The notes under the pieces: generated by a model
Seen by the model: only the letters and a program-made list of their open reading frames with translations
The model's database searches: none
What the model was told of the DNA's origin: nothing
Position numbers and translations under genes: made by a program
In this document: positions 1-5,207 of the stretch, piece by piece
How the letters are laid out: each line of letters begins with the position of its first letter
Numbering within the stretch: the first letter of the stretch is position 1
Origin: CAZPLZ01 sp964587525
Lineage (GTDB): Bacteria; Oederibacteriota; CAKKQC01
Direction: 5' to 3'
NCBI GenBank assembly: GCA_964587525.1
Contig: CAZPLZ010000165.1
Coordinates: 1-7,301, forward strand
Length of the DNA stretch: 7,301 nucleotides

Positions 1-807
1 TTCAAGCTGAACTTCCCGTATTTGAGAGCCGCCTGAGTTAAATGGTTCCATGCTCGAAAGCAGTTCAGGGGAAGCGGCCAGCACACCGACCCCGGTGGGA
101 CCCAGCATCTTGTGCGCTGAAAACGCCAGGAAATCACAACCCAGCCGCTCGAAATTCACCGGCATATGCGGGACGCTCTGAGCGGCGTCCACCAGCAGTA
201 GAGCCCCAACACGATGCGCTAGAGTGGCGATCTCGCTGATCGGGTTGATGGTTCCTAGGACGTTGGAGACATGGGTGATCGCGACCAGTTTGGTGCGGGT
301 ATTCAGGAGTTGCCGGTACTGTTCCAAATCCAGGGTTCCATCGTTCAGGACGCGGATATGCTTCAGTGAAGCGCCGGTTTCTTTGGCGGCCTGGATCCAA
401 GGCACGAAGTTGCTGTGGTGCTCCATGATCGTAAGTATGATTTCGTCCCCGGCTTTGAGGTGTTGCCGTGCCCAGGAGAACCGCACCAGGTTGATGGCCT
501 CCGTGGCGTTGCGGGTGAACACGACCCCGTGTTCATCTGGCAGGCCAATGAACCTGGCAACCTTGGCGCGCGTTGACTCGTAGGCTGCGGTGGCTTCTTC
601 GGCCAGGGTGTGGATGCCGCGGTGGATGTTCGCGTTGCTGTGCTCGTAAAACCGTGTCAGCGCATCAATGACGCTGTGGGGTTTCTGGGCTGTCGCTGCG
701 CTGTCCAGATACACCAGACGACGACCGTGAATCTTGCGCGCGAGAATGGGAAAGTCCTGGCGCAGCGCGGCAACATCCAGCCGGGGAGCCTGCTGGGCGA
801 CGATCAT
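1..807 (-). CDS. sufS: SufS cysteine desulfurase, 3'-truncated by window edge
   Basis: This is a PLP-dependent group II cysteine desulfurase that takes sulfur from L-cysteine as a persulfide and passes it to the SufBCD scaffold in the cytoplasm. The frame is open from ATG at 807 to base 1, giving 269 residues of the roughly 400-420 usual for the family; the gene runs off the window. Visible family features are the N-terminal YLDSAATAQKP segment (33-43), NxNIHRGIHTL (58-68), the MEHHSN motif (128-133, with the PLP-stacking His), VDAAQSVPH (206-214, with PLP-binding Asp207 and Gln210) and the Schiff-base lysine Lys233 in SAHKMLGPTG. The active-site Cys and its loop lie outside the window. The start overlaps the Rieske stop as ATGA, with only a weak Shine-Dalgarno, so it is probably translationally coupled. 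The segment EPFNSGGSQIREV departs slightly from the more usual PFxGGGxMI form. Identity is secure; a sulfur-transfer partner (SufE or SufU) is not seen and may follow outside. Confidence 0.95.
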   Translation of the reverse strand, partial: MIVAQQAPRLDVAALRQDFPILARKIHGRRLVYLDSAATAQKPHSVIDALTRFYEHSNANIHRGIHTLAEEATAAYESTRAKVARFIGLPDEHGVVFTRNATEAINLVRFSWARQHLKAGDEIILTIMEHHSNFVPWIQAAKETGASLKHIRVLNDGTLDLEQYRQLLNTRTKLVAITHVSNVLGTINPISEIATLAHRVGALLLVDAAQSVPHMPVNFERLGCDFLAFSAHKMLGPTGVGVLAASPELLSSMEPFNSGGSQIREVQLE

Positions 808-1124
808 GGTTGGTCCATCTGGATGAGCACCTGGCCGTCCTCAGTTTTGACTGGAAACGTTCGGACAGGAAAGGCGGCTGGCATGCGCGAAACCTCGCCG
901 GTGCGCACATCGAACCGGGCGCCGTGACGGGGACACTCGATGGTCGTGCCAACGAGGGTGCCTTCACCCAGCGGCCCGTCGTCGTGCGAGCACAGGTCCT
1001 CAATCGCAAAGATCTCTCCGTTCACTTTGCAAAGGGCTACGTGCAGGTCGCCGACGGCGACGACCTTGGCTTCTCCCTCTGGGATATCCGCGACCGATGC
1101 GACCTGGATCAATTGCGCTGGCAT
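804..1124 (-). CDS. Rieske-type [2Fe-2S] ferredoxin in the suf operon
   Basis: This is a small soluble Rieske protein of 106 residues, the size and type annotated as the ferredoxin subunit of non-haem iron oxygenases. Both cluster-binding motifs are intact: Cys45-Ser-His47 in LCSHDDGPLGEG and Cys64-Pro-Arg-His67 in ECPRHGARFD. Two Cys and two His therefore bind one [2Fe-2S] cluster. There is no signal peptide or membrane segment, so it should be cytoplasmic. Its ATG directly abuts the sufD TAA with no intervening base, behind a GGAAGGGG Shine-Dalgarno located inside sufD. Its end overlaps sufS by four bases. No oxygenase or reductase gene is adjacent, and similar Rieske genes occur within suf operons of other bacteria (for example Streptomyces). 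I infer a role in electron delivery to, or as a product or sensor of, cluster assembly rather than in aromatic degradation. The family call is firm and the role is not. Confidence 0.92.
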   Translation of the reverse strand: MPAQLIQVASVADIPEGEAKVVAVGDLHVALCKVNGEIFAIEDLCSHDDGPLGEGTLVGTTIECPRHGARFDVRTGEVSRMPAAFPVRTFPVKTEDGQVLIQMDQP

Positions 1125-2288
1125 TTACACCCCTTCCAGGCGGTTGTACACCCGCTGGCGCAGGTGTTCTTGTAGCTCAACCGGGGTTTTGACCAGCGTT
1201 TTCTCAACGAACCCTTCCACGATGATGCGGGTGGCCTCCGAGCGCGAGATACCCCGGGACATCAAGTAGAAAATGTGTTCGGGCTCGATGGGTCCCATCG
1301 TGGCGCCGTGCGTGCAGTGAACTTCGTTGTTCATGATTTCAAGTTCAGGGATGGAGTCAGCCTTGGCCGTTTCCGAGAGCATGAGGTTGCGATTTTCCTG
1401 ATAGGCCTCGCAGTTCGGGGCGTGTCGATTGATCCGGATCACCCCGGTGTACACGGAGTGAGCACGGTCCTTGAGGATCGTTTTAAAGTCAAAATTGCTC
1501 AGGGTACTTCCAGCCTGGTGATCATGAACGGTGTGGTGGTCATAATGCTGCCGTTGATCTCCGATGATGACTCCAAGGGATTCGCTCTGGGCGCCCTTCC
1601 CTTGCAGGATGGCGCCCACGTCAGCTTTGGTGACCGCCGTGCCCAGCGACAACAGCATGGAGTCCACCCGGGCATCGCGCGCGACGTGAGTACGCTGCGC
1701 GAAGTGAAACACGGTGTGCCGGGAGAGGTCCTGGACGGTGATGTAGCGTACCTGGGCGGCGGGGCCGGCGAAGATCTCGACCGCCACGTTAACCTGAATT
1801 GCTCCGTTCCCTGGTGTACCGCCGCTGTAGTCGTCCACGAGGGTTAATCTTGCGTCTTCTTCGACCACCACGAGCAACCGGATGGCATTGAACGTCGCCG
1901 AACCGATGACCGCGGAGAGATGAAGGGGTTGTTCAACGACGCGGCCGCGCGGGACTTTGATCAGCAGCCCTTCCTGCCAGCGGGAGAAATTCAGCGCTTC
2001 CAGTTTCCCGGCTTTTGGGCTGACCGCGGTGCCTAGCAACGGTTGGACCAGATCGGGCTGCTCGGCTGCTGCGCGTTTCAGGTCGGTGATCTGAAGGCTG
2101 TCGCCCCCACCCGTCAGGGAGAGGGGGCTGGGTGTGAAACCAGACCCGTTGAGCTTCTCCTCCGGTAATTGAAAGAGCGCCGGGTCGGTGTACCGCCAGA
2201 TGTGGGCGACTCGATCAGGCGGGGGAGTAGCTTTATAAACCTCCCATGCCTCGGACCGCGCCTGCTCCAGCCATGTGGCTACGCTCAC
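1125..2288 (-). CDS. sufD: SufD, Fe-S cluster assembly scaffold subunit
   Basis: SufD is the partner of SufB in the SufBC2D complex, where the cluster is built at the SufB-SufD interface and iron entry is thought to depend on SufD. The protein has 387 residues, close to the usual 390-430. The N-terminal helical part (1-45, with WRYTDPALF) precedes the beta-helix core. The C-terminal block is diagnostic: ELEIMNNEVHCTHGAT (315-330) holds Cys325 and His327, matching the Cys358/His360 pair of the E. coli protein. It is followed by YLMSRGISRSEATRIIVEGF. The start is a GTG overlapping the sufB TGA as GTGA, with AAGGA eight bases upstream, and the stop abuts the Rieske ATG. Oddity: residues about 52-62 (TPSPLSLTGGG) are encoded by a C/G-rich imperfect hairpin that looks like a dispersed repeat (see the repeat entry). 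It lies in the poorly conserved linker before the core. Confidence 0.96.
   Translation of the reverse strand: MSVATWLEQARSEAWEVYKATPPPDRVAHIWRYTDPALFQLPEEKLNGSGFTPSPLSLTGGGDSLQITDLKRAAAEQPDLVQPLLGTAVSPKAGKLEALNFSRWQEGLLIKVPRGRVVEQPLHLSAVIGSATFNAIRLLVVVEEDARLTLVDDYSGGTPGNGAIQVNVAVEIFAGPAAQVRYITVQDLSRHTVFHFAQRTHVARDARVDSMLLSLGTAVTKADVGAILQGKGAQSESLGVIIGDQRQHYDHHTVHDHQAGSTLSNFDFKTILKDRAHSVYTGVIRINRHAPNCEAYQENRNLMLSETAKADSIPELEIMNNEVHCTHGATMGPIEPEHIFYLMSRGISRSEATRIIVEGFVEKTLVKTPVELQEHLRQRVYNRLEGV
2104..2136. repeat. Degenerate C/G-rich hairpin in sufD, possibly the same repeat class
   Basis: CCCCCACCC, loop GTCA, GGGAGAGGGGG form an imperfect hairpin (2104-2127), followed by CTGGGTGTG. It shares GGGAGAGGGG and a terminal GGGTGTG with the right half of the element in the ligase gene. 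It encodes the PSPLSLTGGG loop of SufD. Kinship to the larger element is suggested by composition and shape only, and could be coincidence. Confidence 0.35.
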
Positions 2289-3715
2289 CCAACCGATCCT
2301 TCCATTTCAAGTTCGATGAGCCGGTTCAGCTCCACCGCGTACTCCATGGGGAGTTCCTTCGTGAAAGGCTCGATGAACCCGTTCACGATGAGCAGCCGGG
2401 CTTCATCCGCGGAGAGGCCGCGGCTCTGGAGATAAAAGACCTGTTCCTCGGAGATTTTCGAAACCCGGGCCTCATGCTCCACCTTGACCGCGTCGCCGTT
2501 GATCTCCATGGTCGGGTAGGTGTCCGACCGCGCTTCGCCGCCGAGCAGGAGCGCGTCGCACTCGACGCTGACCTTCGAATTCTTGGCGCTGGGGTAGATT
2601 TTCACCATTCCCCGGTACGAGGCGCGTCCCGCGTCCTTCGAAATCGACTTGGAAATGATCCGCGAACTCGTGTTGGGCGCCACATGAAAGATTTTGGCGC
2701 CGGCATCCTGGTGCTGGCCGTTTCCCGCAAAGGCGATGGACAAGATCTCGCCCTTTGCGCCTTCGCCCATCAGATAGACACAGGGAAACTTCATGGTGAG
2801 CTTGGATCCAATGTTGCCGTCCACCCACTCCACCACGGAATTTTTGTTCGCCACGGCGCGTTTGGTGACCAGGTTTAAGATGTTGTTGGACCAGTTCTGA
2901 ATGGTCGTGTACCGGATGTACGCATCCTCCAGGGCGATCAGCTCCACCACCGCCGAGTGCAGGGAGTTCGAGGTATAGACCGGGGCCGTGCAGCCCTCGA
3001 TGTAGTGCACCCGCGAGCCCTTGTCCACGATGATCAGCGTGCGCTCGAATTGGCCCATGTTTTCCGCGTTGATCCGGAAGTAGGCCTGCAGCGGAATCCC
3101 CACATCCACACCGGGCGGCACGTAGATGAAGGAACCGCCCGACCACACCGCACTGTTGAGCGCGGCGAACTTGTTGTCCTCTGGGGGAATTATCGTGGCG
3201 AAGTACTTCTTGACGAGGTCCTCGTTCTCCTGCAGCGCCACATCCATGCTTTTGAAGATCACACCCTTTTTGGTCAGGTCCTCGTGGATTGAGTGGTACA
3301 CCACTTCCGACTCGTACTGCGCGGAGACACCTGCCAGGAACTTGCGCTCGGCATCTGGAATGCCCAGCCGCTCGAACGTTTTCTTGATCTTGTCGGGGAC
3401 CTCGTCCCAGGACTTGCCCTCTTGCTCCATCGGCTTCAAGTAGTAGTAGATCTCGTCGAAGTTGATGGAGTTGAGCAGGTCCGTGTCGCCCCACTTCGGC
3501 ATTGGCTTGGCCAGGAACGTGTCCAGAGCTTTGTGCCGGAATTCACGCATCCACTCTGGCTCCTTCTTCATCCGGGACATCATCTCGACGAGCTCGTGGT
3601 TGATTCCCTTGCCGGACTTGTGGAAATACTCCTCCGGGTCGCGGAAGCCGTATTTCTCAGCGTACTCGGTTCCGATCTTTTCAAGGCTTTGGGGTTGCGT
3701 TTCAACTGGTGTCAT
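2285..3715 (-). CDS. sufB: SufB, Fe-S cluster assembly scaffold subunit
   Basis: SufB is the main scaffold of the SufBC2D complex. It receives persulfide sulfur and holds the nascent cluster at the interface with SufD. The product has 476 residues from ATG 3715 (family about 465-495). Family landmarks are ALNSAVWSGGSFIYVPPG (about 185-202), YIEGCTAPVY with Cys242, VSVECDALLLGG with Cys386 (equivalent to E. coli Cys405), and the C-terminal EHEARVSKISEEQVFYLQSRGL block with IVNGF. I chose ATG 3715 over the GTG at 3724, which would add three residues, because a perfect GGAGGTGA Shine-Dalgarno sits five bases before the ATG and contains that GTG. Upstream sufC ends inside this Shine-Dalgarno, and sufD begins in a GTGA overlap at the 3' end. 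It has the strongest ribosome site of the operon genes. Nothing in the sequence suggests loss of function. Confidence 0.97.
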   Translation of the reverse strand: MTPVETQPQSLEKIGTEYAEKYGFRDPEEYFHKSGKGINHELVEMMSRMKKEPEWMREFRHKALDTFLAKPMPKWGDTDLLNSINFDEIYYYLKPMEQEGKSWDEVPDKIKKTFERLGIPDAERKFLAGVSAQYESEVVYHSIHEDLTKKGVIFKSMDVALQENEDLVKKYFATIIPPEDNKFAALNSAVWSGGSFIYVPPGVDVGIPLQAYFRINAENMGQFERTLIIVDKGSRVHYIEGCTAPVYTSNSLHSAVVELIALEDAYIRYTTIQNWSNNILNLVTKRAVANKNSVVEWVDGNIGSKLTMKFPCVYLMGEGAKGEILSIAFAGNGQHQDAGAKIFHVAPNTSSRIISKSISKDAGRASYRGMVKIYPSAKNSKVSVECDALLLGGEARSDTYPTMEINGDAVKVEHEARVSKISEEQVFYLQSRGLSADEARLLIVNGFIEPFTKELPMEYAVELNRLIELEMEGSVG

Positions 3716-3720
3716 TGTTG

Positions 3721-3728
3721 TCACCTCC
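3721..3728 (-). promoter_or_regulatory. Strong Shine-Dalgarno of sufB overlapping the sufC stop
   Basis: On the minus strand GGAGGTGA is followed by CAACA and then ATG at 3715. It is a full match to the 16S rRNA anti-Shine-Dalgarno at ideal spacing and decides the sufB start. The final TGA of the motif is the stop codon of sufC, so ribosomes terminating on sufC sit on the sufB initiation site. Confidence 0.85.
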
Positions 3729-4512
3729 CAGCAAGTTGTTTGAGTTCCGCTACAAATGGATCATAACCGCCCTCCTCAAGTTTCAGGGCGAGTTCGGAGC
3801 CGCCTGAACGAACGATGCGGCCATCGATCATGACATGCACGAAATCAGGTTTGACGTAGTTCAGCACCCGCTGGTAGTGCGTGATCAGCAGCACCCCCAT
3901 TGTGTCCTTGCTGGCCACTTTATTGATGCCTTCAGCCACGATCCGCAAGGCGTCAATGTCCAGCCCGGAATCGGTCTCATCCAGCAGGGCGATGGTGGGA
4001 TTCAGCATGGCCATCTGCAAGATCTCCAGGCGCTTTTTCTCACCGCCCGAGAACCCGTCGTTCACATAGCGGGTGGCGAAGGACTGGTCCACTTCCAGCA
4101 GCGCGAACTTCTCTTTTAGATTTTTCCGGTAGTTCTTGAGGGCTGGATGATCGCCGTCCTTGGCGTCCTTTGGCAGCCGCGCCTTCACCGCGGACCGGAG
4201 GAAGTTCGCTACGGTCACGCCTGGTACCCCGACCGGGTACTGGAAGGCGAGGAACAGGCCTTTCCGTGAACGCTCATCCGGCGAGAGTTCCAAAATGTCC
4301 TCGCCGTTCAGGAACACTTTCCCGGCCGTGATGGTGTAGGCTGGGTGTCCCATCAGAGCGTTGGCCAGGCTGCTCTTGCCTGACCCGTTGGGACCCATGA
4401 GCGCGTGCTTTTCGCCGGCGTGGATCGTGAGACTCAATCCTTTCACGATTTCCTTGTCGCCGATCGCGACATGCACGTCTTCAACCGTGAAGAGGGCGTT
4501 CTTAGTGTTCAT
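3721..4512 (-). CDS. sufC: SufC, ABC-type ATPase of the SUF complex
   Basis: SufC is the soluble ABC ATPase that dimerises on SufB and SufD and drives the shape change that opens the assembly interface. It is not a transporter. The product has 263 residues from ATG 4512, typical of SufC (about 250). All nucleotide-binding motifs are present: Walker A GPNGSGKSS (40-48, Lys46), Q-loop Gln91 in AFQYP, signature FSGGEKKR (154-161), Walker B IALLDETDSGLD (174-185, catalytic Glu179) and the switch His212 in THYQR. The GLFLAFQYPVGVPGV and ETDSGLDIDAL segments are SufC hallmarks. The frame is open further upstream to 4728, but that extension is antisense-quality sequence inside the regulator gene. 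The chosen ATG starts the conserved core and forms an ATGA overlap with the rrf2 stop. Its Shine-Dalgarno is weak, which suggests coupling to translation of the regulator. Confidence 0.97.
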   Translation of the reverse strand: MNTKNALFTVEDVHVAIGDKEIVKGLSLTIHAGEKHALMGPNGSGKSSLANALMGHPAYTITAGKVFLNGEDILELSPDERSRKGLFLAFQYPVGVPGVTVANFLRSAVKARLPKDAKDGDHPALKNYRKNLKEKFALLEVDQSFATRYVNDGFSGGEKKRLEILQMAMLNPTIALLDETDSGLDIDALRIVAEGINKVASKDTMGVLLITHYQRVLNYVKPDFVHVMIDGRIVRSGGSELALKLEEGGYDPFVAELKQLAGR

Positions 4513-5051
4513 CGGGGGATCTCGGTCTTGACTGGCAGTGGTGCATGGGCGGTCGGCAGTCCGGGGTTGACCGCAGCCTGAGCCGCAGCTTCCAGGGCTA
4601 GGGGCATCTGCTCCCGGATCCACTCGGCCATCGTGCGCTCGCTGCGCACGAGGTCGGAAAGGTGGGTGCGCCGCAGGATCTGCTCGATGATCAGGTCCAG
4701 CCCCGCCCAGAGTGAGCGGATCGAGCACTCGCTGGTGTGGATGCAGAAGGGCTGCATGCCTGGGTATCGCTCGCAGTACTTGGGCTCGAACAAACGCCCG
4801 CCCAGGACGGACAGGATCTCTCCGATGCTGATCTCCGCCGACGGCCGGGGCAGCCGGTAGCCACCCACCGGACCATGCAGGCTGTCCACCAGGCCGCTCT
4901 TCCGCAACACGCGCATCAGCTTACCCACATACGCGGGGGTGAGTTTCTCCGCATCGGCGATCGCGTGGATCGTCATGGGGCTTTTGGCTTCGTGCCTGGC
5001 CAGTTGGACCATGCAGCGTAGGCCATATTCTTCTTGCGCTGTGAACCTCAT
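4509..5051 (-). CDS. Rrf2/IscR-family Fe-S regulator of the suf operon
   Basis: This is a winged-helix Rrf2-family transcription regulator, probably using an Fe-S cluster to sense cluster supply and repress its own operon. The product has 180 residues; IscR has about 162, so it has a modest C-terminal extension ending APLPVKTEIPR. The N-terminal part matches the family: MRFTAQEEYGLRCMVQLA, then LTPAYVGKLMRVLRKSGLVDSLHGPVGGYRLPRP (37-70) with the recognition helix and wing. A cluster-binding loop follows with Cys93, Cys103 and Cys109 (YCERYPG and FCIHTSECSIR). The spacing (C-x9-C-x5-C) differs from IscR (C-x5-C-x5-C-x2-H), and Arg112 stands where IscR has its His ligand; His105 is a possible substitute. 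The ATG at 5051 has GGAG five bases upstream. It is the first gene of the operon, downstream of a strong promoter with an overlapping palindrome, and overlaps sufC by four bases. Family is certain; the ligand and exact effector are inferred. Confidence 0.93.
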   Translation of the reverse strand: MRFTAQEEYGLRCMVQLARHEAKSPMTIHAIADAEKLTPAYVGKLMRVLRKSGLVDSLHGPVGGYRLPRPSAEISIGEILSVLGGRLFEPKYCERYPGMQPFCIHTSECSIRSLWAGLDLIIEQILRRTHLSDLVRSERTMAEWIREQMPLALEAAAQAAVNPGLPTAHAPLPVKTEIPR

Positions 5052-5066
5052 CTGTGCTCCTTCATA

Positions 5067-5098
5067 GACTGATTATCCCAAATCTCTACCAATCAGTC
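5067..5098. promoter_or_regulatory. Candidate operator: 8-bp perfect inverted repeat over the suf promoter
   Basis: GACTGATT (5067-5074) and AATCAGTC (5091-5098) are perfect reverse complements separated by 16 bases. The arms overlap the -35 and -10 hexamers, so a bound dimer would block RNA polymerase. The arms contain the AGTC/GACT core seen in type 1 IscR sites, but their spacing is wider than in the E. coli consensus. Most of the palindrome lies upstream of the predicted transcript start, which favours a DNA operator over an RNA hairpin. Assignment to the adjacent Rrf2 protein is inference from position. Confidence 0.55.
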
Positions 5099-5100
5099 AA
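5072..5100 (-). promoter_or_regulatory. Sigma70-type promoter of the rrf2-suf operon
   Basis: Reading the minus strand, TTGACT (5100-5095) and GATAAT (5077-5072) are separated by exactly 17 bases. Each matches the sigma70 consensus at five of six positions. The expected transcription start is about 5065, giving a leader of only about 14 bases before the regulator ATG, with GGAG inside it. This is the only convincing promoter I see for the operon, whose genes leave no room for internal intergenic promoters. Confidence 0.75.
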
Positions 5101-5196
5101 GGACATTTTAGTATAGTTTCCACAAGGAAGAGGGGGGGTGACTAAAGGCTTATATACTGGGGCTATACATGAGTAAGGCGGGACAAATTCCTACTT

Positions 5197-5203
5197 GGAG
5201 GTG
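5197..5203 (+). promoter_or_regulatory. Shine-Dalgarno deciding the ligase start
   Basis: GGAGGTG lies just before ATG 5208, with six bases between GGAGG and the ATG. The earlier in-frame ATG at 5169 has only a GGGG run (5159-5162) at comparable spacing. The ribosome site favours 5208. Against this, the longer form adds K and R residues before the first membrane helix, which would suit normal topology. Confidence 0.55.
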
Positions 5204-5207
5204 GCAT

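Noticed and set aside
1275..1847. 190-codon plus-strand open frame
   Set aside because: It is antisense to the well-supported sufD and has no recognisable domain; it is a GC-rich shadow frame.
2246..2878. 210-codon plus-strand open frame
   Set aside because: It lies opposite sufB and sufD, whose conserved motifs are on the minus strand; no family resemblance of its own.
2472..3494. 340-codon minus-strand open frame
   Set aside because: Same strand but a different frame from sufB; composition is Arg/Gly/Gln-rich with no domain, while the sufB frame carries all the motifs.
4513..4728. N-terminal extension of sufC to an upstream start
   Set aside because: The extra 72 residues overlap the regulator gene out of frame and match nothing in SufC, whose core starts at the ATG at 4512.
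5101..5168. Plus-strand promoter for the ligase gene
   Set aside because: TATAGT (5112-5117) and TATACT (5153-5158) look like -10 boxes, but neither has a credible -35 at 16-18 bases, so I did not annotate one.
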